DNA from: Zoogloea sp.
GTDB taxonomy: Bacteria; Pseudomonadota; Gammaproteobacteria; Burkholderiales; Rhodocyclaceae
Assembly (NCBI RefSeq): GCF_028689785.1
Contig: NZ_JAQVCN010000020.1
Location: forward strand, 1 to 64,000
Reading direction: 5' to 3'
Length of the DNA: 64,000 bases
Every line of letters begins with the position of its first letter. Position 1 is the stretch's first letter. Below the pieces are notes generated by a model, which saw nothing but the letters and a program-made list of their open reading frames with translations, was not told the DNA's origin and ran no database searches. Position numbers and translations under genes: made by a program. Below are positions 16,557 to 24,809 of the stretch, one piece after another.

Positions 16557-17045
16557 ATGATGATCTCGAGAATCTCCCTTTCGCTAGCTGCCCTGCTGTG
16601 CTTTTCGCCGGCTTGGGCGGATATCTACAAGTGTGTCGATGAGGCAGGCCACATCACCTATACCAATGCCAAGGCGTCCGGCCGGGGGTGCAGTCTGCTG
16701 GCGCGTGATCAGGCTGTTTCGTCGGTTCCCGGGCCGGGGCCCTCACGCCCTGCCGCAGCGCCCCAAAGTAGTGCATCATCCGCAGGGGTGGGCTTTCCGA
16801 AGGTTGATACCGGCACCCAAAAGGCGCGTGACAGTGATCGGCGTCGCATCCTCGACGAGGAGCTCGCCAGCGAGCAACGGGCGTTGGATGCAGCCCGCAG
16901 GGAGCTTGCAAGCCAGGAAAGCGTCCGCTCCGATGAGCGCAATTACCAGAAGGCCCTTGAGCGCTTGCAGCCTTACAAGGACAAGCTGCAGATCCACGAG
17001 CGCAACATCGAAGCCCTGCGCAAGGAAATCGCGAATCTCCGCTGA
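16557..17045 (+). CDS. DUF4124 domain periplasmic protein
   Basis: Small exported protein of unknown function. A signal peptide (MMISRISLSLAALLCFSPAWA) is followed by the DUF4124 signature DIYKCVDEAGHITYTNAKA, a Pro/Ser/Ala-rich linker, and a charged C-terminal half (about residues 95-162) that looks like a long coiled-coil helix. The start is ATG 16557; ATG 16560 and GTG 16551 are equally possible. It sits between glnA and ntrB. Genes of this family are often found near glnA in betaproteobacteria, but no nitrogen role has been shown to my knowledge. 162 aa. Confidence 0.82.
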   Translation: MMISRISLSLAALLCFSPAWADIYKCVDEAGHITYTNAKASGRGCSLLARDQAVSSVPGPGPSRPAAAPQSSASSAGVGFPKVDTGTQKARDSDRRRILDEELASEQRALDAARRELASQESVRSDERNYQKALERLQPYKDKLQIHERNIEALRKEIANLR

Positions 17046-17124
17046 CGGCCGGGATCGCCGCACGGGGTGGGCATGTTGATGATTGCCCGGGCAAGTGGTC
17101 TGCTTCTTGCATTGATCTGCCCAT

Positions 17125-18198
17125 ATGCAAACCGACCAGCCCCCCAGCCCCGTCTCTCCTTTCGCCGGCCTTGAGCTGCTGTCCTCTGCCGTGGTGTTGG
17201 TAGACGATGAACTCATCGTTCGCTACCTGAACCCCGGGGCGGAGAACCTGTTTGCGGCGAGCAGCCGCAAGATAGTCGGCTATTCCTTGCGCCGCCTGCT
17301 GGGCGAACCAGCCGGGCTGGCCAATGCGCTCAACAATGTCCTGCGGGATAACTGGAGCTACACCGGACACAATCTGACTGTGGCACGCCCCGGAATGGAG
17401 ACCTTGCAGCTCGACTGCACCGTTACACCGGTCGATTCCGTCAATGCACGCCTGCTTCTGGAGTTTCGTCCGATGGACGCGCACCTGAAAGTGGCGCGCG
17501 AGGAGCAACTGGCGCACCAACAACAGGCAAGCCGCGAGTTGATCCGCAATCTGGCTCACGAAATCAAGAACCCGCTTGGGGGCATTCGCGGATCGGCCCA
17601 GTTGCTGGAGCGCGAACTGGACGACCCGCAACTCCGTGAATACACCCAGGTGATCATCGCCGAGGTGGATCGCCTGCAGGATCTGATGAACCGGCTGCTC
17701 ACGTCCCACCGGATGATGCAGCCCTCCCAGCTCAATCCCCATGACGTGCTGGAGCGGGTCCGGCGCCTGATCCTGGCAGAGTTTCCGTCCGTCGGTGTGC
17801 GGCGGGATTACGACACCAGCCTGCCCTACATCACCGGTGACAGGGAGCAACTGATCCAGGCGATCCTGAACATCGCCCGTAATGCGGCCCAGGCCTTGCA
17901 CGGTGATGGCGAGATCGTGCTGCGCACCCGGGCGGCCCGCCAGGTCACGCTGGCCAAGCGCCGCTTCAAGCTGGCCTTGCAACTGCAGGTGATCGATAAC
18001 GGCCCCGGCATCCCGGACAGCATTCGCGACAAGATTTTCTATCCCCTGGTGTCCGGTCGAGAGAATGGCAGTGGCCTGGGCTTGTCGCTGGCCCAGAGCT
18101 TCATCGAACAGCATCAGGGTGCGATTGAGGTGGAGTCCCGCCCGGGGCGCACCTGTTTCACGATCTTCCTGCCGATCGCCAGGGACCTGGAATCATGA
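17125..18198 (+). CDS. ntrB: Nitrogen sensor histidine kinase NtrB
   Basis: Cytoplasmic histidine kinase/phosphatase that controls NtrC in response to PII. An N-terminal PAS domain (about residues 12-125) precedes the dimerisation/phosphoacceptor motif RNLAHEIKNPLGGIRGSAQLL (His about 145) and the ATP-binding domain with N-box (ILNIARNAAQAL), G1 (IDNGPGIPDS) and G2 (GSGLGLSLAQS). No membrane segments, as for NtrB. The 357 aa length is normal. No clear ribosome binding site precedes ATG 17125. ntrC follows after 80 bases, a gap that holds an NtrC box. Confidence 0.93.
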   Translation: MQTDQPPSPVSPFAGLELLSSAVVLVDDELIVRYLNPGAENLFAASSRKIVGYSLRRLLGEPAGLANALNNVLRDNWSYTGHNLTVARPGMETLQLDCTVTPVDSVNARLLLEFRPMDAHLKVAREEQLAHQQQASRELIRNLAHEIKNPLGGIRGSAQLLERELDDPQLREYTQVIIAEVDRLQDLMNRLLTSHRMMQPSQLNPHDVLERVRRLILAEFPSVGVRRDYDTSLPYITGDREQLIQAILNIARNAAQALHGDGEIVLRTRAARQVTLAKRRFKLALQLQVIDNGPGIPDSIRDKIFYPLVSGRENGSGLGLSLAQSFIEQHQGAIEVESRPGRTCFTIFLPIARDLES

Positions 18199-18209
18199 GT
18201 GGATGGTTA

Positions 18210-18225
18210 TGCACCACTATGGTGC
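18210..18225 (+). promoter_or_regulatory. Perfect NtrC box between ntrB and ntrC
   Basis: TGCACCACTATGGTGC has the same perfect GCACCA-N3-TGGTGC dyad as the proximal glnA site. It lies 12 bases after the ntrB stop codon and 54 before the ntrC start. No -24/-12 promoter is seen in the gap; a poor sigma-70-like element (TTGAAC near 18233) lies just downstream. The box may allow NtrC to repress or tune its own synthesis separately from ntrB. Confidence 0.75.
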
Positions 18226-18278
18226 CCATTCGTTGAACCCCTTTGTTTGCCTGTATCAAACTTGTGCGCGTGAATGAC

Positions 18279-19682
18279 ATGAATGCAGTATGGATAGTTG
18301 ATGATGACCGCTCGATCCGGTGGGTGCTGGAAAAGGCCCTGGCCCGGGAGGAGATCCCGTACAAGAGCTTCGGCTCTGCCGGCGAGGTGCTGGCGGCGCT
18401 GGAGAGTTCTTCCCAGGCGCCACGGGTGCTGCTCTCCGACATCCGCATGCCCGGCGAATCGGGCCTGACCCTGCTGTCCAAGGTCAAGGCACGCTTCCCG
18501 CACATGCCGGTGATCATCATGACCGCCTACTCCGATCTGGACAGCGCGGTGGCGGCCTTCCAGGGGGGCGCCTTCGAATATCTTCCCAAGCCCTTCGACG
18601 TGGACCAGGCCGTCGAACTGGTGCGCCGCGCCATCGACGAGAGCGCCCACCAGGCGGGTTCGGAAGAGGTGCTCAGCGCCGTGCCCGAGATCCTCGGCCA
18701 GGCCCCGGCCATGCAGGAGGTCTTCCGGGCCATCGGCCGTCTGTCCCAGTCCCACGCCACGGTGTTGATCAACGGTGAGTCCGGTTCGGGCAAGGAGCTC
18801 GTCGCCCGAGCCCTGCATCGCCACAGCCCGCGCAAGGATGCCCCCTTCATCGCCATCAACACCGCCGCCATTCCCCGTGACCTGCTGGAGTCGGAGCTGT
18901 TCGGCCATGAGCGCGGTGCCTTCACCGGCGCCCAGACCATGCGCCGGGGGCGTTTCGAGCAGGCTGAAGGCGGCACCCTGTTTCTTGATGAAATCGGTGA
19001 CATGCCCGCCGAGCTGCAGACCCGCCTGCTTCGCGTGCTGTCGGACAACAACTTCTACCGAGTCGGCGGGCATCAACCCATCAAAGCCAATGTGCGGGTC
19101 ATCGCTGCTACCCATCAGAACATGGAAGAGCGAGTCCGTCAGGGCTTGTTCCGGGAGGATCTGTTCCACCGCCTCAACGTGATCCGCCTGCGTCTGCCGC
19201 CTCTGCGCGAGCGCCGCGAGGACATTCCGCCCCTGGCCAAGCACTTCATCGCCCTGTCGGCCCAGGAACTGGGCGTCGAAGCCAAGCGCCTGTCGGAGAG
19301 CACCCTCAAATACCTCCAGAGCCTGGACTTTCCCGGCAATGTGCGTCAGCTCGAGAACCTCTGCCACTGGCTTACCGTGATGGCACCCGGCCAGACCGTG
19401 GAAGTGGCCGATCTGCCCCCCGAGCTGAAGGACCAACCGACCCGGGAGCAGCCGGCCAACTGGGGCGATGCCCTGATGGCCGAGGCTGATCGCTCCCTGG
19501 CCCAGAATCCGGGTGAGGTCTTCGACCGCCTGAGCAAGGACTTCGAACGCATCCTCATCCGGCGAGCCCTGGCTGCCACTGGCGGGCGGCGCATCGAGGC
19601 GGCTCAGCTGCTCGGGATTGGTCGCAATACCATCACCCGCAAGATCCAGGAGCTGGGGCTGGAAGATCCGGATCCGGTTTGA
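18279..19682 (+). CDS. ntrC: Nitrogen regulation response regulator NtrC
   Basis: Sigma-54 activator. Receiver domain with acidic pocket VDDD and phosphorylated D54 in LLSDIRMPG; AAA+ domain with Walker A GESGSGKEL, sigma-54 contact loop GAFTGA and DEIGDMP; C-terminal Fis-type helix-turn-helix RIEAAQLLGIGRNTITRKIQELG. The ATG at 18279 (467 aa) is preferred over the frame opening at 18243, because MNAVWIVDDDRSIRWVLEKAL is the standard NtrC start. Phosphorylated by NtrB, it should activate the glnA promoter. The NtrC box in front of it suggests autoregulation. Confidence 0.95.
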   Translation: MNAVWIVDDDRSIRWVLEKALAREEIPYKSFGSAGEVLAALESSSQAPRVLLSDIRMPGESGLTLLSKVKARFPHMPVIIMTAYSDLDSAVAAFQGGAFEYLPKPFDVDQAVELVRRAIDESAHQAGSEEVLSAVPEILGQAPAMQEVFRAIGRLSQSHATVLINGESGSGKELVARALHRHSPRKDAPFIAINTAAIPRDLLESELFGHERGAFTGAQTMRRGRFEQAEGGTLFLDEIGDMPAELQTRLLRVLSDNNFYRVGGHQPIKANVRVIAATHQNMEERVRQGLFREDLFHRLNVIRLRLPPLRERREDIPPLAKHFIALSAQELGVEAKRLSESTLKYLQSLDFPGNVRQLENLCHWLTVMAPGQTVEVADLPPELKDQPTREQPANWGDALMAEADRSLAQNPGEVFDRLSKDFERILIRRALAATGGRRIEAAQLLGIGRNTITRKIQELGLEDPDPV

Positions 19683-19813
19683 AACGCCCCTCCTGAGCTG
19701 CAGAGCGGGTGTCTGAACCCCGTTCCTCGCCATCAAAGGGCTGCGTCCGCTGCGCAGGGCGCCCGCCATACTCCATAATGACTGGCTTGTATTCATTAGC
19801 CGGGAATTGATTC

Positions 19814-20617
19814 TTGGACCGTTCCGATTACGAAGCCCTCGATGCGGGGGCGGTGGCGGCTGCGCTGGGTGACCTGGCCAGCGCCTTTTCAGTGGTACTC
19901 CTGGCGGAGTGCGATTCCACCAATACCCGGCTGCTGACCGAGCTGCCGCCCGATGACGGCCGCGTGCATGTGCTGGCGGCCGACGTGCAGACATCGGGGC
20001 GCGGGCGGCGCGGGCGGGTGTGGCAGTCGTGGCCCGGGGCCAGCCTGACCTTCTCGGCCCTGTGGCGCTTTGCTCCGGGTTCGCCGGTGCCGGCAGGGCT
20101 GTCCTTGGTGGCGGGGCTGGCCGTGGCGCGGGCGCTCGAAGATCTTGGTGTTGAGGGGGTACAGCTTAAATGGCCGAACGACGTGCTGGTGCATGGGCGC
20201 AAGCTGGCAGGCATCCTTGTCGAGCTCACACCCGGTCGCGGCCGCACGCCTGCGGCGGTAGTCGGTATCGGCATCAATGTGCACCTGCCTCCGGACGCAG
20301 AGGTGGAATACGCTACTGGCGTGACTGATCTGGCCGACAGCCTGGGGCGCGTGCCCGGCCCGAGCGAACTGCTGGGGCGGGTGCTGGTACAGCTTCACCG
20401 TCTCTTTGAGGTGTACTCCGCCGCGGGTTTCGCTGCTTTGCGCGGGGCCTGGCAGCAGCGCAATGCCTTTGCCGATTTGCCGGTGAGCATTTCCGGTGAG
20501 ACCGAAGCCTTGAGCGGTATCTGTGCCGGCGTCGATGAGGACGGCGCCCTGCTGCTGCGCACGGCCGACGGGCTGCGCCGGGTGCTGTCAGGTGAAGTGT
20601 CCCTGAGGCTCGCCTGA
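19814..20617 (+). CDS. birA: Biotin-[acetyl-CoA carboxylase] ligase
   Basis: Activates biotin with ATP and attaches it to the biotin carboxyl carrier protein of acetyl-CoA carboxylase. The biotin/ATP-binding motifs ECDSTNTRLL, DVQTSGRGRRGRVW and KWPNDVLVHGRKLAGILVE are all present. At 267 aa from a TTG start it lacks the N-terminal winged helix of E. coli BirA, so it is the monofunctional class without repressor function; an in-frame stop just upstream rules out a longer form. Its stop overlaps the ATG of coaX. Confidence 0.92.
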   Translation: MDRSDYEALDAGAVAAALGDLASAFSVVLLAECDSTNTRLLTELPPDDGRVHVLAADVQTSGRGRRGRVWQSWPGASLTFSALWRFAPGSPVPAGLSLVAGLAVARALEDLGVEGVQLKWPNDVLVHGRKLAGILVELTPGRGRTPAAVVGIGINVHLPPDAEVEYATGVTDLADSLGRVPGPSELLGRVLVQLHRLFEVYSAAGFAALRGAWQQRNAFADLPVSISGETEALSGICAGVDEDGALLLRTADGLRRVLSGEVSLRLA

Positions 20618-21336
20618 TGGATCTACTTCTTGACGTGGGCAACACCCGTCTCAAGTGGGGGCTGCATGACGGCAAGGAGTGGCGCGGTCAGGGGGCCGTG
20701 CTGCTCAGTGCCCTCGATGGTTTTGCCGATGTCCTCGCCGGCCTCGGGCCGGTGGATCGGATGCTCGGAGCCAATGTAGCCGGTGCCACGGTTGGTGGGC
20801 GTCTGGGGGTCTGTCTCGAACGGGCCGGGCTTATGGCCGAGTGGATATGCCCCCTGAGCGAAGGCTATGGCGTGCGTAACGCCTATCTCGACCCCTCGCG
20901 CCTGGGCGCTGATCGTTGGGCGGCGCTGGTCGGTGCCCGGGCGTTGCACGGGGGGGCTGCGCTGGTGGTGACTTCCGGTACCGCCACCACGGCTGACGTG
21001 CTGGACGGTCAGGGCGTCTTCCAAGGCGGCGTGATATTGCCCGGCCTCGATCTGATGCGCCTTTCCCTCGCCCGCGACACTGCCCAGTTGCCCTTCTCCG
21101 ACGGCCGTTTCGAGCGGACACCCCGACGTACCGCCGATGCTATCCAGACCGGCTGCCTGCACGCTCAGCTGGGTGCCATCGAGCGCATGTTCCGCCTGGT
21201 TGCCGGCGAGCCGGGCAGCCTCTGCCTGCTCAATGGCGGTGCTGCGGCCGCATTGGCGCCCTTGCTGGAGTGTCCGCTGCGGGAGGTGGACAACCTGGTG
21301 CTCGAAGGCTTGGCTCGCATGCTCTGGGCACACTAG
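20617..21336 (+). CDS. coaX: Type III pantothenate kinase
   Basis: First step of coenzyme A synthesis, phosphorylating pantothenate. The ASKHA-fold motifs are LLLDVGNTRLKWG (phosphate 1 with catalytic Asp), DRWAALVGARAL and VTSGTATTADVLDGQGVFQGGVILPGL, typical of the CoaX type, which is feedback-insensitive and needs a monovalent cation. 239 aa. ATG 20617 overlaps the birA stop by one base, a common birA-coaX arrangement in betaproteobacteria. coaE, the last enzyme of the same pathway, is only 0.9 kb downstream. Confidence 0.93.
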   Translation: MDLLLDVGNTRLKWGLHDGKEWRGQGAVLLSALDGFADVLAGLGPVDRMLGANVAGATVGGRLGVCLERAGLMAEWICPLSEGYGVRNAYLDPSRLGADRWAALVGARALHGGAALVVTSGTATTADVLDGQGVFQGGVILPGLDLMRLSLARDTAQLPFSDGRFERTPRRTADAIQTGCLHAQLGAIERMFRLVAGEPGSLCLLNGGAAAALAPLLECPLREVDNLVLEGLARMLWAH

Positions 21337-21410
21337 GGTGCAGCCGGCCTTTCCTGCGTCGGGGAGCCGGCGCCTTTTCCCGTGCCTTCGTATCGGTTAG
21401 TCTTGCTGCC

Positions 21411-22199
21411 ATGGCCCCACTTCGTGTTGCTGTCATCATCCTGATCTTTGCCAACTTGCTGGCGCTCGCCTTGTGGAAAGGCTGGCTTGGCGGTGCGGCG
21501 TCCTATGGCGAGCCCGAGCGGCTCAGTAACCAGTTGAACCCTGACCGCCTGCGCCTGATGACGGAAGCCCGTCCACCAGCGCCGCCGCCGGTGGTGAGGC
21601 CCGCGCCCGCCACCGAGCCAGAGGCTGCTTCCGATAAAGCCGATGAGAAGGCCGAGAAGAAGGGCGACGAGAAGGGCGACGAGAAGGCTGAAGAAAAGGT
21701 TGCAGAGAAAGCCCCGGAAAAAGTCGCTGCAGAGGCAGTGGCGCCCCAGGCCTGCGTGGTGTTCGCCGGTCTCAGCGTAGATCAGGCGCGGGAGCTGACT
21801 GCACGTATCGCCAGGGCCGGAACGGGCTTCAAGCTCAGCGAGACACGCAGCGATGCGCCGTCGTCCTGGTGGGTGAATATCCCGCCCCAGGGCAGCCGCG
21901 AAGGTGCCGACAAGAAGGTCGCCGAACTGCGTCGCCTCGGCGTGGATGACCTGTTCATCATGCAGGACCCAGGCCCCAACCAGTTTGCCGTGTCCCTTGG
22001 CCTCTACAAAAGCGAGTTGGCGGCCACCCGGCTGCTTGATGCGCTCAAGGAGAAGGGTGTGCGTAGCGCGCAGATCACCGCCCGGGGGGCGGGGGTCAGG
22101 CGCATCGAGGTGCGTGGCCCCGGTGACAGCCTGGCCACCCTGGCCAGCGATCTTTCAGAGCGCCTGAGAGGTGCCAGTCGTCTGGAGTGCAGCCCGTGA
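21411..22199 (+). CDS. SPOR-domain membrane protein
   Basis: Inner-membrane protein with one N-terminal transmembrane helix (VAVIILIFANLLALALW), a periplasmic linker rich in Lys/Glu/Asp with repeated DEK(A/G)-type units (about residues 75-112), and a C-terminal SPOR-like domain (QFAVSLGLYKSELAATRLLDALKEKGV) expected to bind denuded peptidoglycan at the septum. ATG 21411 is preferred to the open frame from 21270, which overlaps coaX. 262 aa. It lies between coaX and coaE; its stop overlaps the GTG of coaE. Exact function unknown, a division-site role is inferred. Confidence 0.8.
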   Translation: MAPLRVAVIILIFANLLALALWKGWLGGAASYGEPERLSNQLNPDRLRLMTEARPPAPPPVVRPAPATEPEAASDKADEKAEKKGDEKGDEKAEEKVAEKAPEKVAAEAVAPQACVVFAGLSVDQARELTARIARAGTGFKLSETRSDAPSSWWVNIPPQGSREGADKKVAELRRLGVDDLFIMQDPGPNQFAVSLGLYKSELAATRLLDALKEKGVRSAQITARGAGVRRIEVRGPGDSLATLASDLSERLRGASRLECSP

Positions 22200-22819
22200 G
22201 TGCTCAGCCTTTCATTGTTGGTCTGACAGGAGGCATAGGCAGCGGCAAGAGCGCGGCCGCAGACCTCTTCGCTGAATTGGGGGCGGTGATTGTCGATACC
22301 GACCAGATCGCTCACGCTCTCACCGCGCCTGGAGGCGCGGCCATGGCTGCCATTCGCGAGTCCTTCGGCGACGGCGTGTTGAACGGCGACGGCGCCCTGA
22401 ATCGTCCGGCCATGCGGGCGCTGGCCTTTGAGAGTCCGGAAGCGCGAAAGCGCCTCGAAGGCATCCTGCACCCCATGATCCGGCAGGAGAGCGAGCGCCA
22501 GTGCCTGGCTGCCAGCGCACCCTATGTCATCCTGGCTGTACCCCTGCTGATCGAATCGGGCGCCTACCGGGAGCGGGTGCACCGGCTGTGCGTGGTGGAT
22601 TGCCCCGAGGCCGTCCAGGTGGCCAGGGTCATGCAGCGCAGCGGCCTTGATGAGCTCCAGGTGCGCGCCATCATGGCAGCCCAGGCGAGTCGGGCGGAGC
22701 GCCTGGCCGCGGCTGACGACGTGGTGGACAACGCCGGCTCGCTGGAGGCGCTGCGGACCCAGGTGGCCCGGCTGCATAGTGGCTACCTGGCCCTCGCCGC
22801 GCCCCCTGGAGGCCTGTGA
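22196..22819 (+). CDS. coaE: Dephospho-CoA kinase
   Basis: Last step of coenzyme A synthesis, phosphorylating the ribose 3'-OH of dephospho-CoA. P-loop GLTGGIGSGKSAAADLF, then DTDQIAHALTAPGG, the lid-region HPMIRQE and VPLLIESG confirm it. GTG 22196 overlaps the preceding TGA and has GGAG eight bases upstream; a GTG at 22187 would add three residues. 207 aa. The order coaE-zapD-yacG is conserved in beta- and gammaproteobacteria. Confidence 0.94.
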   Translation: MSAQPFIVGLTGGIGSGKSAAADLFAELGAVIVDTDQIAHALTAPGGAAMAAIRESFGDGVLNGDGALNRPAMRALAFESPEARKRLEGILHPMIRQESERQCLAASAPYVILAVPLLIESGAYRERVHRLCVVDCPEAVQVARVMQRSGLDELQVRAIMAAQASRAERLAAADDVVDNAGSLEALRTQVARLHSGYLALAAPPGGL

Positions 22820-22885
22820 TATGATTCGCTGCGGTCATACAGACATATACCGATACCTCATTCAGGCCCAGGCCCAGGCGCGCGC

Positions 22886-23641
22886 GTGATCACCTACGAA
22901 TATCCACTCAACGAGAGGATCCGCACGCTTCTACGGCTTGAGCACCTGTTTGAGAAGGTCACGCATTTCGTGCGTGCCGAAGGTTCCCTAGAGCACCATG
23001 TTGCCCTGCTGACTCTGTTCGAGATCCTTGAAGTGGCCGGCCGTGCCGACCTCAAGGTGGACCTGGTCCAGGAACTTGAGCGTCAGCGTCAGATCCTGCT
23101 TTCCTTTCGCAACAATCCGCAGATTTCCGAAGAGGCTCTGGCTGGCGCCCTCTACGAGATCGAACAGGCATCCGCCTCCCTGCTTGCCATGGCGGGCAAG
23201 ACCGGCCAGTACCTGCGGGAGAACGAGTGGCTGATGAACATCCGCAGCCGCGCCGCGATTCCCGGCGGCGCCTGCGAGTTCGACCTGCCCTCCTATCACC
23301 ACTGGCTCAACCGCGAAGTCGAATCCCGCCGCCGCGATCTGGGCGCCTGGGTGCACCCCTTGCTGCCCATCCGTGACGGCTTGGCCATCGTGCTCCGCCT
23401 GCTGCGGGCCAGCGGTCGGCCGGAAGAACTGATGGCCCTGCGTGGCGCCTTTCAGCAGACCATGGGTGGGCGCACGGCCCAGATGATCCGTATCCGCGTC
23501 GCCTCGACCGCCATGTGCGTGCCGGAAACCAGTGCCAACAAATACGCCCTGAATGTGCGCTTCATGCACGCCGAAACGGTGGTTCGGCCCCGTCAGGCGG
23601 ACGTCGACATTCCGTTCGAACTGACTTTCTGCAATCTGTGA
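22886..23641 (+). CDS. zapD: Cell division protein ZapD
   Basis: Cytoplasmic FtsZ-binding protein that bundles FtsZ filaments at the division site. The N-terminus [21 protein letters not shown] and the downstream helical region with [15 protein letters not shown] are characteristic, as is the C-terminal strand domain ending [13 protein letters not shown]. 251 aa from GTG 22886. It overlaps yacG by four bases, forming the usual zapD-yacG pair after coaE. A possible -10 (TATGAT, 22820-22825) lies in the 66-base gap after coaE. Confidence 0.93.
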   Translation: MITYEYPLNERIRTLLRLEHLFEKVTHFVRAEGSLEHHVALLTLFEILEVAGRADLKVDLVQELERQRQILLSFRNNPQISEEALAGALYEIEQASASLLAMAGKTGQYLRENEWLMNIRSRAAIPGGACEFDLPSYHHWLNREVESRRRDLGAWVHPLLPIRDGLAIVLRLLRASGRPEELMALRGAFQQTMGGRTAQMIRIRVASTAMCVPETSANKYALNVRFMHAETVVRPRQADVDIPFELTFCNL

Positions 23642-23844
23642 GCGATTCCTCCAAGCCCCGCGTCGTCAAGTGCCCCACCTGCGGCACAGCCGTTGTCTGG
23701 GGCCCCCAGAGCCCGCAGCGCCCGTTCTGCTCCGAGCGCTGCCGCCTGATTGATCTGGGTGCTTGGGCCACCGACAGCTATCGTGTCGAGGGCGATGCGC
23801 CCCTTGATGACGAATCCGATCCTCTGCGCGATCTGCGTCACTGA
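23638..23844 (+). CDS. yacG: DNA gyrase inhibitor YacG
   Basis: Small zinc-finger protein, 68 aa, that in E. coli binds GyrB and blocks gyrase-DNA contact. The four zinc cysteines are seen in CPTCG and [16 protein letters not shown], followed by a conserved acidic tail. GTG 23638 overlaps the zapD stop in a GTGA junction; the longer frame from 23515 runs inside zapD and is not the likely start. A hairpin terminator begins at the stop codon. Confidence 0.92.
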   Translation: MSDSSKPRVVKCPTCGTAVVWGPQSPQRPFCSERCRLIDLGAWATDSYRVEGDAPLDDESDPLRDLRH

Positions 23845-23866
23845 GCGGCCTGCAGGCCGCTTTCTT
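23844..23866 (+). terminator. Terminator after yacG
   Basis: AGCGGCC-TGCA-GGCCGCT forms a 7-bp stem with a 4-base loop followed by TTTCTT. It begins at the last base of the yacG stop and ends just before the convergent Nudix gene, closing the coaX-yacG unit. Confidence 0.75.
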
Positions 23867-23870
23867 CGCT

Positions 23871-24809
23871 TTAGCTCTGCCAGAAGCTCCGGATGCCCGC
23901 GATGCCGTGGGCGCCATGGGCTTTGGCCGTGTCCATGTCATCGGGCTTGAGCCCGCCGAGGGCCAGCACCGGTAGCGGAAGAGTGCGCACTCGGTCGGCA
24001 AAGGCGTTCCAACCCAGTGCGTCGCGTTCCGGGTGGCTGGCGGTGGGTTTGACTGCGCCGAGCAGGGCGTAGTCGAGCCCCAGGGCAGCGGCCCGTTCCA
24101 GTTCGTCACGGGTGTGGCAGGACGCGCCAACCCATTCCAGATTCGGCCGGGTATCGAGTTCCATCAGGCGACGGGCCGGCAGATGCACACCGTTGGCGCC
24201 CAGGCGCGTAGCTAGGTCCACGTCGTCATTGATCAGGGCGATGGCGCCCGCCTCTCGGGTGCGAGCCAGCACGGCGCGGGTGAAGGCTTCCCGGTCGGGG
24301 GCTGGCAGGCCTGGTTCGCGGATCTGGATCAGGCGCAGGCCATCGGCCAGGGCTTGGTCAAGGCGGGCCAGCTGGGTGTCGATGCCGATCTCGGCGGCCT
24401 GGGTGATGGCCATTCGGCGGGGCAGGCGCAGGGCCTTGAGGATGGGGCCGTTGGCTGGCAGCATGGGCTCGACGTCCATGCTGCCAGCTTGCTGCCAGGA
24501 GAGGGCTGCGTGCACCCGGTCGTGGATTTCGCCCCGCCAGGCCGGTACTTCGAAAAAGTGCAGGTTGACGTGGGCGTGCTCATAGACGTGTTCGCGGGTC
24601 AACCACGGCCAGGCTTCCAGCACCTCCATGTCGAGCTCTTCATGGAGTTCGCGGATAAGGGCGTCGCGGGGCGTTTCGCCGGCTTCGACCTTGCCGCCGG
24701 GAAACTCCCAGTAGCCCGGGTAGAAGGTGTCGGCAGCCCGCTGCCCGACCAGGAAGCTGCCGTCGGGCCGGGTGATGACGGCTGCCGCCACATGCACGAT
24801 CTTCTTCAT
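23871..24809 (-). CDS. Nudix hydrolase fused to a ThiE-like domain (MutT type)
   Basis: Two-domain protein. Residues 1-130 are a Nudix hydrolase close to MutT (8-oxo-dGTP cleansing), with the Nudix box GGKVEAGETPRDALIRELHEEL. The C-terminal half (about 140-312) resembles thiamine phosphate synthase: IQIREPGLP, INDDVDLATRLGANGVHLP and VLALGGL. Such fusions are common in betaproteobacteria; the ThiE half usually is not the main thiamine enzyme. ATG 24809 overlaps the stop of the upstream ATPase gene (ATGA). 312 aa. Confidence 0.9.
   Translation of the reverse strand: MKKIVHVAAAVITRPDGSFLVGQRAADTFYPGYWEFPGGKVEAGETPRDALIRELHEELDMEVLEAWPWLTREHVYEHAHVNLHFFEVPAWRGEIHDRVHAALSWQQAGSMDVEPMLPANGPILKALRLPRRMAITQAAEIGIDTQLARLDQALADGLRLIQIREPGLPAPDREAFTRAVLARTREAGAIALINDDVDLATRLGANGVHLPARRLMELDTRPNLEWVGASCHTRDELERAAALGLDYALLGAVKPTASHPERDALGWNAFADRVRTLPLPVLALGGLKPDDMDTAKAHGAHGIAGIRSFWQS

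Noticed and set aside
17096-17111. A -24/-12-like sequence TGGTCTGCTTCTTGCA before ntrB
   Set aside because: Spacing is right and the -12 half is good, but transcription would start only about three bases before the ntrB ATG with no room for a ribosome site, and the -24 half lacks CAC. Not called as a promoter.
18207-19994. A 595-codon open frame on the minus strand across ntrC
   Set aside because: It is the antisense shadow of ntrC, which has all NtrC motifs; long shadows are expected in GC-rich DNA.
21630-21740. GAGAAGG-type repeats in the SPOR protein gene as a possible DNA repeat array
   Set aside because: They encode the Lys/Glu/Asp-rich linker in frame and vary at codon level; this is protein low complexity, not a repeat element or CRISPR.
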